Source of the DNA: Butyricicoccus pullicaecorum | GTDB lineage: Bacteria; Bacillota; Clostridia; Oscillospirales; Butyricicoccaceae | DNA: 11,072 nt | Assembly: GCA_018366195.1 (NCBI GenBank) | Contig: JAGZIN010000034.1 | Location: 1-11,072 of the forward strand | Direction: 5' to 3' | Shown: positions 1-6,501 of the stretch, one piece after another | Numbering within the stretch: the first letter of the stretch is position 1 | Layout: each line of letters opens with the position of its first letter | Notes under the pieces: model-generated | The model's database searches: none | What the model saw: the letters and a program-made list of their open reading frames with translations, nothing else | What the model was told of the DNA's origin: nothing | Made by a program: the position numbers and the translations under genes

Positions 1-160
1 AAAGGGCGAAAAGGGTGACACAGGTGCAGCAGGAGCTGCGGGAAAGGGTGTAAAATCCATCGCACTGACAACAGACCCTTCTGGAAAGGTGACCGGAGGC
101 ACAGTCACATTCAGCGACGAGAGCACTTCCCAGATTGCAGTGACATCGGCAGGAGGCTGA
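1..160 (+). CDS. Head-fibre-like protein with collagen-like repeats (C-terminal fragment)
   Basis: The gene is cut by the window start. The open frame begins at base 2 and gives 52 codons before TGA 158-160. The first visible residues are Gly-X-Y triplets (KGEKGDTGAAGAAGKG), a collagen-like stretch. A short beta-rich domain follows (VKSIALTTDPSGKVTGGTVTF, then a Ser/Thr-rich strand ending SAGG). That combination resembles the C-terminal part of head-fibre or head-decoration proteins that often follow the major capsid gene in clostridial phages; this is family recall, not a search. Its place directly before the head-tail adaptor fits a virion surface role, with trimerisation through the collagen-like part. 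A ribosome binding site for the next gene (AGGAGG, 151-156) is embedded in its last codons. It could also be the C-terminal extension of another capsid protein, since the N-terminus is not visible. Confidence 0.6.
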   Translation, partial: KGEKGDTGAAGAAGKGVKSIALTTDPSGKVTGGTVTFSDESTSQIAVTSAGG

Positions 161-161
161 T

Positions 162-542
162 ATGCATGAAAAAACATCTGATTTCCTGACAGCGCTTGGA
201 ATTGCGGGAACAGAGCATGACCCGCTGCTATACGCTGTGGTTAGTAATATAGAATACAGGGTTTTGAATGAGACAAACACAGCACTTCCTATGACAGAAG
301 AATTGGAAAGCATTGCTGTCTATTTGGCAGTTGGGGAATATCTGCAATGCAAAAAGGTTTGCGGACAACTGACAGGCATTGATTTGACCCCGCAGGTGAA
401 ACAGCTTCAAGAGGGGGATACCAGTATACAGTATGCGATTGGAACGGGAAATTTGACTCCTGAACAGCGACTGGAACAGATGGTTGACTGGTTTCAAAAA
501 AGAGGCAGGGAACTGTACAAGTTCCGAAAGCTGGTGTGGTAG
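162..542 (+). CDS. Head-tail connector (gp6-like adaptor) protein
   Basis: A 126-residue, mostly alpha-helical protein. The pattern of an early DPLL, an N-terminal helix, then E-L-E-S-I-A-V-Y-L-A-V-G-E-Y-L is typical of the small gp6-like adaptors that bind under the portal ring in siphoviruses and myoviruses. Position supports this: it follows a head protein and precedes the head-closure gene, the place occupied by the small gene after xkdG in PBSX. ATG 162 is chosen because AGGAGG (151-156) lies 5 nt upstream and the previous stop ends at 160, leaving a 1-nt gap that suggests translational coupling. The C-terminus (about residues 100-126) is basic and aromatic (RGRELYKFRK), which suits nucleic acid or portal contact. 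Length is normal for the family. The assignment rests on pattern and synteny. Confidence 0.65.
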   Translation: MHEKTSDFLTALGIAGTEHDPLLYAVVSNIEYRVLNETNTALPMTEELESIAVYLAVGEYLQCKKVCGQLTGIDLTPQVKQLQEGDTSIQYAIGTGNLTPEQRLEQMVDWFQKRGRELYKFRKLVW

Positions 543-544
543 AT

Positions 545-904
545 ATGCCAAACCCATTGGCGATTCTGTGGAAAGATCGCTGTACTATCTTCATCAAAAA
601 GAAGGTCACAGATCCTTCTACAAACCTCACTGACTTTATGGAAATACCAGTCATCAACGAGGAACCCTGCAAGCTGTCCTTTCAAACCTTGTCAGTCAAT
701 ACAGAAAGCAATCCGGTGGCTATGGTTACCCAAAGTGTGAAGCTATTTCTATCTCCGGATTTGGATATTCCGTCAGGCTGTAAAATTATCGTCAAACGGT
801 TTGGCGTCATCGAACGGGAATTTGTTTATGCGCGGAGCGGAGAGGCAGGAATCTTTACAAATCATCAGGAAATACCACTGACCACATGGAGGGGGTATGC
901 TTAG
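545..904 (+). CDS. xkdH: Head closure / head-tail joining protein (XkdH-like)
   Basis: A 119-residue protein if translation starts at ATG 545 (MPNPLAILWKDRCTIF); GTG 536 is in frame and would add three residues and overlap the previous gene. Neither start has a strong ribosome binding site; I prefer 545 because related proteins begin close to the NPL...DRCTI motif. The sequence looks like a small beta-barrel: an early strand with KDRCTIF, a central Cys-Lys-Leu strand, and a late VIEREFVYARSGEAG segment. This resembles PBSX XkdH and the SPP1 gp16-type head-closure (stopper) proteins, which seal the portal after DNA packaging and bind the tail. Synteny, between adaptor and HK97-gp10-like gene, is the main support. 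It ends at TAG 902-904, overlapping the preferred start of the next gene by one base. Confidence 0.65.
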   Translation: MPNPLAILWKDRCTIFIKKKVTDPSTNLTDFMEIPVINEEPCKLSFQTLSVNTESNPVAMVTQSVKLFLSPDLDIPSGCKIIVKRFGVIEREFVYARSGEAGIFTNHQEIPLTTWRGYA

Positions 905-1389
905 TGGCACGCTGGGGACGTTGTGATTTCAGACAGCTGGAAGCATTGCATCAACGGTTGGAACAGATTTTGAATCAGGATACGGATACCTTTTTTCGCA
1001 CCGCAGCGCAAGAGCTTGCCGCAAGGCTGCACAACAAAGTTGTCAAAAGAACGCCTGTTGTATATGGTACGATGCGCAATGCTTGGGCAATTATGCCGGT
1101 GGGGCAGCGGGGAGAGCATTACACGATTGCCCTGATTAACAATCTTGTTTATGCGTCTTATGTGGAGTATGGACACCGGCAAACACCGGGCAGATTCATT
1201 CCCGGTTATTGGCAGGCAGACCGGTTTGTGTATGACCCGAATGCACAGGGCGGCATGGTGCTCAAGAAAAATTGGGTGAAAGGGCGTTTCATGCTGACCA
1301 TATCCTCACAGGAGCTGGAGCAGCAAATGCCTGCCATTTTGGAGGCAAAGCTATATGATTTTATCAAGAGGTGTTTTGATGCTGAATGA
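904..1389 (+). CDS. xkdI: HK97 gp10-like head-tail component (XkdI-like)
   Basis: A 161-residue protein from GTG 904 (MARWGRCDFRQLEALHQRLEQ). I choose GTG 904 over ATG 886 because the run GGAGGGGG (888-895) sits 8 nt upstream of 904 and would lie inside the gene otherwise, and because relatives typically begin with MARWG. The body shows the HK97-gp10 pattern: an N-terminal helical region with AARLHNKVVKRTP, then RNAW, then a strand ending in VYASYVEYGH (VEYGH at residues 87-91), followed by TPGRFIPGYW. In known phages this family forms the ring linking the connector to the tail or helps complete the neck. It overlaps the next gene by 11 nt. Family assignment is good; the exact role in this phage is inferred. 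Confidence 0.75.
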   Translation: MARWGRCDFRQLEALHQRLEQILNQDTDTFFRTAAQELAARLHNKVVKRTPVVYGTMRNAWAIMPVGQRGEHYTIALINNLVYASYVEYGHRQTPGRFIPGYWQADRFVYDPNAQGGMVLKKNWVKGRFMLTISSQELEQQMPAILEAKLYDFIKRCFDAE

Positions 1390-1810
1390 AATCATAAAAG
1401 GAATTTCAACTGCGCTGCATCGCGCTTTTGGTTTTGAAATTTTTGTCAATCAGATTGAACAGGGGTTACAGACACCCTGTTTTTTTATTGCTGTGTTAAA
1501 GCCAGAAGTAACGCCGTTGCTTGGGCGGCGTTGTCTGAAGCGCAACTCATTTGACATTCAATATTTTCCGACAGAATCCAGAAAGCATGATGAAATGTAT
1601 CAGGTTGCAGAACAGCTGATAGAACACTTGGAATTGATTGCGCTTCCAAACGGAGATTTGCTGCATGCAGCCAATATCAGCTATGAGGTCATAGATGGTG
1701 TGCTGCATTTCTTTGTGAATTATAATTTGCCAATGATAAAAACGGCAGAGCAAATTTATATGGAAGCGTTGGAAACCGAGGTCAATACAACAAATACAAA
1801 TGAAAGGTAA
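1379..1810 (+). CDS. xkdJ: Tail terminator / tail completion protein (XkdJ-like)
   Basis: A 143-residue protein starting at ATG 1379 (MLNEIIKGISTALHRAFG); the upstream in-frame ATG 1355 lacks a site, whereas AAGAGG (1363-1368) is well placed for 1379. The layout is an N-terminal helix, an IFVNQIEQGLQTPCFFI strand pair, a basic RRCLKRNSFDIQYFP segment near residues 50-65, a middle helix (YQVAEQLIEHLELI) and C-terminal strands ending FFVNYNLP. The same layout is seen in XkdJ-like proteins and the minor tail or terminator proteins of phages with contractile tails, which cap the tube before joining the head. It sits directly before the sheath gene, as in PBSX. The 3' end is Thr/Asn/Glu-rich and looks disordered. 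No catalytic motif is visible. Confidence 0.65.
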   Translation: MLNEIIKGISTALHRAFGFEIFVNQIEQGLQTPCFFIAVLKPEVTPLLGRRCLKRNSFDIQYFPTESRKHDEMYQVAEQLIEHLELIALPNGDLLHAANISYEVIDGVLHFFVNYNLPMIKTAEQIYMEALETEVNTTNTNER

Positions 1811-1821
1811 GGTGAAGCAAT

Positions 1822-3192
1822 ATGGCTCTTGGCGGCGGTACGTTTTTAACACAAAATAAGATTCTTCCCGGAACATATATCAATTTTGTATCAACTGCAA
1901 AGGCGAGTGCGACGCTGTCCGAACGTGGGATTGCAACCATTCCATTGGCAATGGATTGGGGTCCTGAGAATCAGGTCATGACGGTGGAACTGGGAGAATT
2001 TCAGAAGCACTCTCAGAAGATTTTTGGATATGCTTATACGGCAGATGCAATCAGACCGATGCGTGAAATTTTTCTGCACGCAAAAACGGTTCATTTCTTT
2101 CGATTGAATCAAGGCGGGAAGAAGGCTGCATGTGCCTATGCAAAGGCGAAGTATACAGGTACGCGCGGCAATGATTTGCGCATTGTCATTGAAACGAATG
2201 AGCACAGCGAGAGTGACCCCATTCTATATGATGTGATTACCTATCTGGGTGCTGCTCAGGTAGATATTCAAAAAGGCGTTTCCAAAGCATCAGAACTGAA
2301 AAATAATGATTATGTAGAATTTCTGCCGGAAGCAGTGCTTGGGCTGACTGCTTCCACACCGCTGACGGGCGGCACAAATGGAGCGGTAGAAGATTCTGCA
2401 TATCAGACTTATCTGGACCAGATGGAATCCTATACATTCCATACCATGGGCTGCACCTCTGCGGAAAGTACAATCACAGACCTGTTTGTTTCTTACTGCA
2501 AGCGTATGCGTGATGATGTGGGCAAAAAGTTTCAGGTCGTAGCGTGGCGCAGTTTGGCAGATTATGAAGGTGTTGTGTCGGTCAAGAACACGGTGAAATG
2601 GGAAGAAGGAGCTGTTGTGGGATACGCGGTTGCAGGGCGTTCTGCGTTGGGCGGTATATCTGCTGACACAGCGCTCATTCCTTGGGTCACAGGTGTCATT
2701 GCAGGAACGGCGGTGAATCAGTCCGCAACCAACATGACCTATGATGGAGAATATACCGTCCATGCAGATTACACACAGACCGAGCTGGAAGCGGGCATTG
2801 TGGAAGGTTCGTTTATGCTGCATCGGGTCAATGACAAAATCAATGTACTGGAAGATATCAACACCTTTGTTTCCATCACAGATACAAAGTCTGTGGACTT
2901 TTCCAGCAACCAAACGGTTCGTGTGCTCGATCAGATTGCAAATGATATCGCCGTGCTGTTTGGCAAGAAGTATATTGGCAAAGTGCCAAATGATGCAGCT
3001 GGAAGGGTCAGCCTTTGGAATGACATTGTAAAGCACCATACAGAACTGCAAAAGATTCGTGCGATTGAGAACTTCAAGCCGGAGAATGTCACGGTACAGC
3101 AGGGCGAGACCAAGAAAGCTGTTGCGGTATCGGACTCTGTTACACCGGTCAATGCAATGAGTCAACTGTATATGACGGTTTATGTGCAGTAA
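1822..3192 (+). CDS. xkdK: Phage tail sheath protein (XkdK-like)
   Basis: A 456-residue protein, close to the usual length of PBSX-type sheaths. It forms the contractile outer cylinder that shortens on host contact and drives the tube through the envelope. The N-terminus carries the conserved GGGTF..QNK.LPGTYINF opening, followed by ERGIATIPLAMDWGP, typical of the XkdK family and thought to include the linker arm that joins sheath subunits. The middle (about residues 120-330) is the variable surface domain, including TPLTGGTNG near residue 180. The C-terminal part (about residues 330-456) has VLEDINTF, VRVLDQIANDIAV and a final strand ending YMTVYVQ, matching the conserved C-terminal sheath domain. 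AAGGTGAA just after the previous stop (1808-1810) serves ATG 1822. This gene is the clearest evidence that the tail is contractile. Confidence 0.95.
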   Translation: MALGGGTFLTQNKILPGTYINFVSTAKASATLSERGIATIPLAMDWGPENQVMTVELGEFQKHSQKIFGYAYTADAIRPMREIFLHAKTVHFFRLNQGGKKAACAYAKAKYTGTRGNDLRIVIETNEHSESDPILYDVITYLGAAQVDIQKGVSKASELKNNDYVEFLPEAVLGLTASTPLTGGTNGAVEDSAYQTYLDQMESYTFHTMGCTSAESTITDLFVSYCKRMRDDVGKKFQVVAWRSLADYEGVVSVKNTVKWEEGAVVGYAVAGRSALGGISADTALIPWVTGVIAGTAVNQSATNMTYDGEYTVHADYTQTELEAGIVEGSFMLHRVNDKINVLEDINTFVSITDTKSVDFSSNQTVRVLDQIANDIAVLFGKKYIGKVPNDAAGRVSLWNDIVKHHTELQKIRAIENFKPENVTVQQGETKKAVAVSDSVTPVNAMSQLYMTVYVQ

Positions 3193-3209
3193 GAAAGGGG
3201 AGTTAGAGC

Positions 3210-3683
3210 GTGACAAGTTCGCTGATGAACGCAAAAGATGCTGTATATGGCAGCGTCGCAGAATGTTTTATCACAATTGACGATAACCGGTATAATTTTA
3301 TGATGCTGACCGAATTTGAAAGTCAGTGGGAAGTGAATGTCGTGGAAGTACCCATTCTGGGAAAGGTGGGCATGGGACATAAGGCGGCTGGTGGAAAGGG
3401 TACATGGAGCGGTACAGCACATTACAATCAGTCTATTTTCCGAAAAATAGCGGATAATTATCAAAAAACCGGTATGATGCCTTATTTTGAAATTCAAGTG
3501 AGCAATGAGGACCCTACCAGTGCGGCAGGACGCCAGACGATTATCCATCATGACTGCTTATGCGATACCTTTATTCTCGCTAAATTTCAGGCAGGTGAAG
3601 AAATTCTGGACGAAGAATTATCAGGTACATTTGAATCTTGGGATATGCCGGAAACATTTTCTGTGCTGCCCTCAATGCAATAA
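3210..3683 (+). CDS. xkdM: Phage tail tube protein (XkdM-like)
   Basis: A 157-residue protein whose subunits stack as hexameric rings to make the inner tube that carries DNA. It begins at GTG 3210 (MTSSLMNAKDAVYGSVAECF), with AAAGGGGAG (3195-3203) 6 nt upstream; there is no earlier start after the sheath stop. The opening with NAKDAVYGSVAE, the VPILGKVGMGHKAAGG segment around residues 48-63 and the KGTWSGTAHYNQSIFR stretch match the XkdM/YqbM (DUF2001) tube family. Later strands include PYFEIQVSNEDP and a C-terminal SWDMPETF. Length is as expected. Sheath-tube order is the invariant core of contractile tail loci, which makes this call robust. Confidence 0.92.
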   Translation: MTSSLMNAKDAVYGSVAECFITIDDNRYNFMMLTEFESQWEVNVVEVPILGKVGMGHKAAGGKGTWSGTAHYNQSIFRKIADNYQKTGMMPYFEIQVSNEDPTSAAGRQTIIHHDCLCDTFILAKFQAGEEILDEELSGTFESWDMPETFSVLPSMQ

Positions 3684-3698
3684 GGAGGATTTTTTATA

Positions 3699-4124
3699 AT
3701 GAGTTTATCTGCTTTTCTGGAAAAGAATGCACTCAAGGTTGAAAATGTGAAGTTTGCCGTGTCCAAGCGGTTTGTGGACGAAAACAAGCAGCCAATTGCA
3801 TGGGAGATTCAAACCATTACAGGGACGGAAGATGAAGCCCTGCGCAAGTCCTGTGCCAAGCGTGTTCCGATTCCGGGCAAGAAGAACCAGTACCAGAAGG
3901 AAACGGACTATGATATGTATCTTGGCAAGCTGGCAGTGGCGTGTACGGTGTTTCCCAATTTGGCTGACGCTGAGCTGCAAAACTCTTATGGGGTCATGGG
4001 TGCGGAAGCTCTGCTCAAGACCATGTTAACTCCCGGCGAATATGCAGACTATCTGACCAAGGTACAGGAGGTTTGCGGATTTGACAACACCTTGCAGGAC
4101 GAGGTAGATGAAGCAAAAAACTAA
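3699..4124 (+). CDS. xkdN: Tail assembly chaperone, short form (XkdN-like, gpG-like)
   Basis: A 141-residue protein with the strongest ribosome binding site in the window (AAGGAGG, 3682-3688) ahead of ATG 3699. It opens MSLSAFLEKNALKVENVKF, shows a KRFVDENKQPIAWEIQTITG segment, then a helical part with YDMYLGKLAVACTVFPNLADAELQNSYGV and LLKTMLTPGEYADYL. This is the XkdN-like tail assembly chaperone family, located as expected between tube and tape measure. Such chaperones bind the tape measure during tail assembly and are not part of the finished virion. The last codons before TAA 4122-4124 are GCA AAA AAC, so the frame ends on a slippery heptamer; a fraction of ribosomes would continue in the -1 frame (see the 3699-4315 entry). 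Confidence 0.88.
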   Translation: MSLSAFLEKNALKVENVKFAVSKRFVDENKQPIAWEIQTITGTEDEALRKSCAKRVPIPGKKNQYQKETDYDMYLGKLAVACTVFPNLADAELQNSYGVMGAEALLKTMLTPGEYADYLTKVQEVCGFDNTLQDEVDEAKN

Positions 4125-4315
4125 TCCGTGAAGGCGATTGGGAAGCAAACATTGCCTACTATTGCCTTCACGAACTACACATTTTACCGCATGAATTTTT
4201 TGAACTGCCGCTTCCGGAACGTGCGTTTCTGATTGCTGCGATTGAAGAACGTGTGGAGGAAGAGAAGAAAAAGCAAAAGGAACTGGAACGGAAGAAACGC
4301 AGAGGAAAACATTAG
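3699..4315 (+). CDS. Tail assembly chaperone, long form made by -1 ribosomal frameshift (gpGT-like)
   Basis: Predicted 205-residue fusion: all 141 codons of the short form, then 64 codons in the -1 frame from CTA 4121 to TAG 4313-4315. The added part begins LIREGDWEANIAYYCLHELH, continues with ILPHEFFELPLPERAFLIAAI and ends in a very charged helix (EERVEEEKKKQKELERKKRR). The GDWE..IAYYCLH...LPHEF pattern is familiar from the second chaperone frame of PBSX-type loci (the xkzB position). The -1 frame has a TGA at 4109-4111, so it is open only from 4112, and no ATG, GTG or TTG occurs in its conserved first half; it cannot be an ordinary separate gene of that length. The slip site and stem-loop are listed separately. 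By analogy with lambda gpGT the extension would recruit tube subunits or the tape measure; that role is inferred. Confidence 0.85.
4115..4121 (+). promoter_or_regulatory. Slippery heptamer A AAA AAC for -1 programmed frameshifting
   Basis: AAAAAAC at 4115-4121 lies in the 0 frame of the chaperone gene as A AAA AAC (codons GCA AAA AAC), the X XXY YYZ arrangement needed for tandem slippage, directly before TAA 4122-4124. A GAGGT at 4101-4105 ends 9 nt upstream and could act as an internal Shine-Dalgarno-like stimulator as in dnaX. The stop codon next to the site may add a pause. Confidence 0.85.
4127..4172 (+). promoter_or_regulatory. Frameshift-stimulating stem-loop
   Basis: CGTGAAGGCGAT (4127-4138) pairs with ATTGCCTTCACG (4161-4172): 12 base pairs including one G-U, with a 22-nt loop. 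The stem starts 5 nt after the slippery heptamer, the spacing known for -1 frameshift stimulators. GGAAGC in the loop (4141-4146) is complementary to GCTTCC at 4210-4215, so a pseudoknot is possible though unproven. It is not a terminator: no T-run follows and it lies inside coding sequence. Confidence 0.75.
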
Positions 4316-4335
4316 CCAGAAAGAAGGTGAACTTG

Positions 4336-6501
4336 TTGGCAACGATTCGAACTGCCATTCAGCTTTATGATGGCATGACGCAGCCTTTGCGTTCCATGCA
4401 TCAGGCAATGACTGTTTTAATTGATGGATTTGAAACGATGCAGCGTACGTCTGCAAGTGCCATCAATGCAGATTCTATACGGGAAGCACGCATTGCACTA
4501 GACAGAGCCAGTGTCACCTTTGACGAACTGGAACAGAATATTCGAAATGCAGGCAGTCAGCAGGAGCGATTCAACCAAAGAATTCGCAGCGGAACCAATG
4601 AAGCCGGCTCTTTGTGGAATCGGCTGAAACAGATTGCAATAACCGTGGGCAGCTTAGCAGCTGTCAAAAAGGTGATTAACCTGTCAGATACGCTGGCGAG
4701 CACCAATGCAAGACTGAATTTGCTGGTAGATGATGGCGGGAGCGTTGCAGAGCTGGAACAGCAAATCATGGCATCTGCACAGCGCTCCCGTTCGGCGTAT
4801 TTTGATACCGCATCAGCAGTTGCAAAGCTGGGACTCAATGCCGGAGGTGCATTTGACCATGACATGAACCAAGTGATTGCTTTTATGGAACAGGTCAACA
4901 AGCAGTTTGTGATTGGTGGAGCAACGGCACAGGAGCAGAGCAACGCCATGATTCAGCTGACGCAGGCAATGGCGGCAGGAGCCTTGCGCGGTGAAGAACT
5001 CAATTCTATTTTAGAGGGCGCACCCGGAATTGCCCGTGCAATCGAACAGTATATGGGAATTGCAGAGGGCAGTATCAAAAAATATGCGTCACAAGGATTG
5101 GTCACAGCGGATATTGTAAAAAATGCCCTGTTTTCGATTGCTGATGAAACCAATGCAAAATTTGAATCTATGCCAAAAACATGGGCGCAAATTTGGATAG
5201 GTATGAAAAACAAGGCATTATCTATCTTTCAGCCAATCTTACAGCGCATCAATGAAATCGGGAACAGCGGAAGATTTTCCGCGGTTGCAGATGGCTTAAT
5301 CAACACTCTGGCAGGAGTTGCCGCGGTTGCGGCGCAAGTGTTTGATTTGCTCATTGGTGGTGCCGCTTTGGTGATTGATAACTGGTCATGGTTGTCCCCT
5401 ATTATTTATGGTGTGGCTGGAGCATTGCTCGTATATTACGGTGTACAGGCAGCCGTGAATGCGGTCACACTCATTAGTAAAGGGATTCATCTTGGTATGG
5501 CGGCAGCCGAAATGGCAAGGCTTGCAATCACAGGAGCGTTAACTGCGGCGACAGCAGCGCAAACAGCAGCGCAGTATGGACTGAATACTGCATTGTACGC
5601 CTGCCCAATTGTGTGGATTATCCTGCTGATTATTGTACTGGTTGCTTTGTTCTATGCGGCTGTGGCGGCAGTCAACAAGTTCGCAGGAACGAGCGTTTCT
5701 GCTACTGGTATTATCTGTGGCGCATTTATGATGGCACTGGCTTTTATAGGAAACCTTTTCATCGCTCTTTGGAATGTAGTTGCAGAAGTATTTGTTCTCA
5801 TTTACAACCTTGTAGCAGCAGTGGCAAATTTCATTGGCAATGTATTCGATGATCCGGTTGGTGCGGTATGTCGGCTGTTTTTTGATTTAGCGGATACAGT
5901 TTTAGGGGTACTGGAAGCGCTGGCAGGAGCAGTTGATACCCTTTTTGGTTCAAATCTTGCGGGTGCAGTCAGTGGCTGGCGGGATTCCCTTGGTGGTTGG
6001 GTAGATGATACCTTTGGACAGGGAGAGACCATTATGCAAAAAATGAGTGCAGAGAATTTGAAACTCAGAACATTTGAAGATGGTGGACGCTTTGAATATG
6101 GTAAAGCTTGGGAGGCTGGTCGTAAATTTGGAGAGGGAATTGACCAAAAAGTATCTGGTCTATTCGACTTTGAGAAAAAGGATCCCATGGGAGCCGGAAA
6201 CCTGAAAGATCAAATGAATATCGGGAACACCTTAGATGGTGTGTATAACAATACCGGAGACACCGCAGGAAATACGGCAGCCATGAAAGATGATCTCAAT
6301 ATTGCCGAGGAAGATTTGGCGTATATGCGGGATATCGCAGAGCGGGAAGCCATCAACCGTTATACCACTGCCGAGATTAAAATTGAGCAGCAAAACACCA
6401 ATTACATCAGCAAGGATACCGATTTGGACGGCATTCTGAATGCTTGGGCAAATGATTTTGCAGAGAAGATGGACGTTTCAGAAGAAGGAGTACACGCATA
6501 A
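4336..6501 (+). CDS. xkdO: Phage tail tape measure protein (XkdO-like)
   Basis: About 721 residues. It sets tail length by spanning the tube lumen and is ejected with DNA. The start is uncertain: GTG 4327, TTG 4333 and TTG 4336 are all in frame; AGAAGG (4322-4327) overlaps the GTG, so TTG 4336 (MATIRTAIQLYDGM) is preferred, 8 nt downstream. Residues numbered from GTG 4327: an N-terminal helical region (1-95), a tape-measure N-terminal domain (about 99-285; VINLSDTLASTNARLNLL, then AMAAGALRGEELNSILEGAP, then TWAQIWIGM), hydrophobic segments at about 355-375, 425-450 and 460-508 with long aliphatic runs that could insert into or pass the host membrane, and a soluble C-terminal part rich in Gly/Asp (GNTLDGVYNNTGDTAGNTAAM). 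The stop overlaps the next start by one base. PBSX XkdO is much longer, so this tail should be shorter. Confidence 0.92.
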   Translation: MATIRTAIQLYDGMTQPLRSMHQAMTVLIDGFETMQRTSASAINADSIREARIALDRASVTFDELEQNIRNAGSQQERFNQRIRSGTNEAGSLWNRLKQIAITVGSLAAVKKVINLSDTLASTNARLNLLVDDGGSVAELEQQIMASAQRSRSAYFDTASAVAKLGLNAGGAFDHDMNQVIAFMEQVNKQFVIGGATAQEQSNAMIQLTQAMAAGALRGEELNSILEGAPGIARAIEQYMGIAEGSIKKYASQGLVTADIVKNALFSIADETNAKFESMPKTWAQIWIGMKNKALSIFQPILQRINEIGNSGRFSAVADGLINTLAGVAAVAAQVFDLLIGGAALVIDNWSWLSPIIYGVAGALLVYYGVQAAVNAVTLISKGIHLGMAAAEMARLAITGALTAATAAQTAAQYGLNTALYACPIVWIILLIIVLVALFYAAVAAVNKFAGTSVSATGIICGAFMMALAFIGNLFIALWNVVAEVFVLIYNLVAAVANFIGNVFDDPVGAVCRLFFDLADTVLGVLEALAGAVDTLFGSNLAGAVSGWRDSLGGWVDDTFGQGETIMQKMSAENLKLRTFEDGGRFEYGKAWEAGRKFGEGIDQKVSGLFDFEKKDPMGAGNLKDQMNIGNTLDGVYNNTGDTAGNTAAMKDDLNIAEEDLAYMRDIAEREAINRYTTAEIKIEQQNTNYISKDTDLDGILNAWANDFAEKMDVSEEGVHA

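Noticed and set aside
2290..3234. 314-codon open frame on the minus strand opposite the tail sheath gene
   Set aside because: It mirrors codon structure of the well-supported sheath gene, has a Cys/His/Arg-rich low-plausibility sequence, no suitable ribosome binding site and would be the only reverse gene in the operon.
4127..4172. Stem-loop as a rho-independent terminator
   Set aside because: No T-run follows the stem, the loop is long, and the structure is inside coding sequence with downstream genes of the same operon.
4125..4315. Separate small gene after the chaperone stop codon
   Set aside because: There is no ATG, GTG or TTG near the 5' end of the -1 frame and no ribosome binding site; the frame is better explained as a frameshift extension.
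5613..5852. 79-codon plus-strand open frame within the tape measure gene
   Set aside because: It is a Cys-rich alternative-frame reading of the hydrophobic region with no site and no recognisable family.
5802..6188. 128-codon minus-strand open frame within the tape measure gene
   Set aside because: Antisense shadow rich in Ser/Pro with no promoter or ribosome binding site and no family resemblance.
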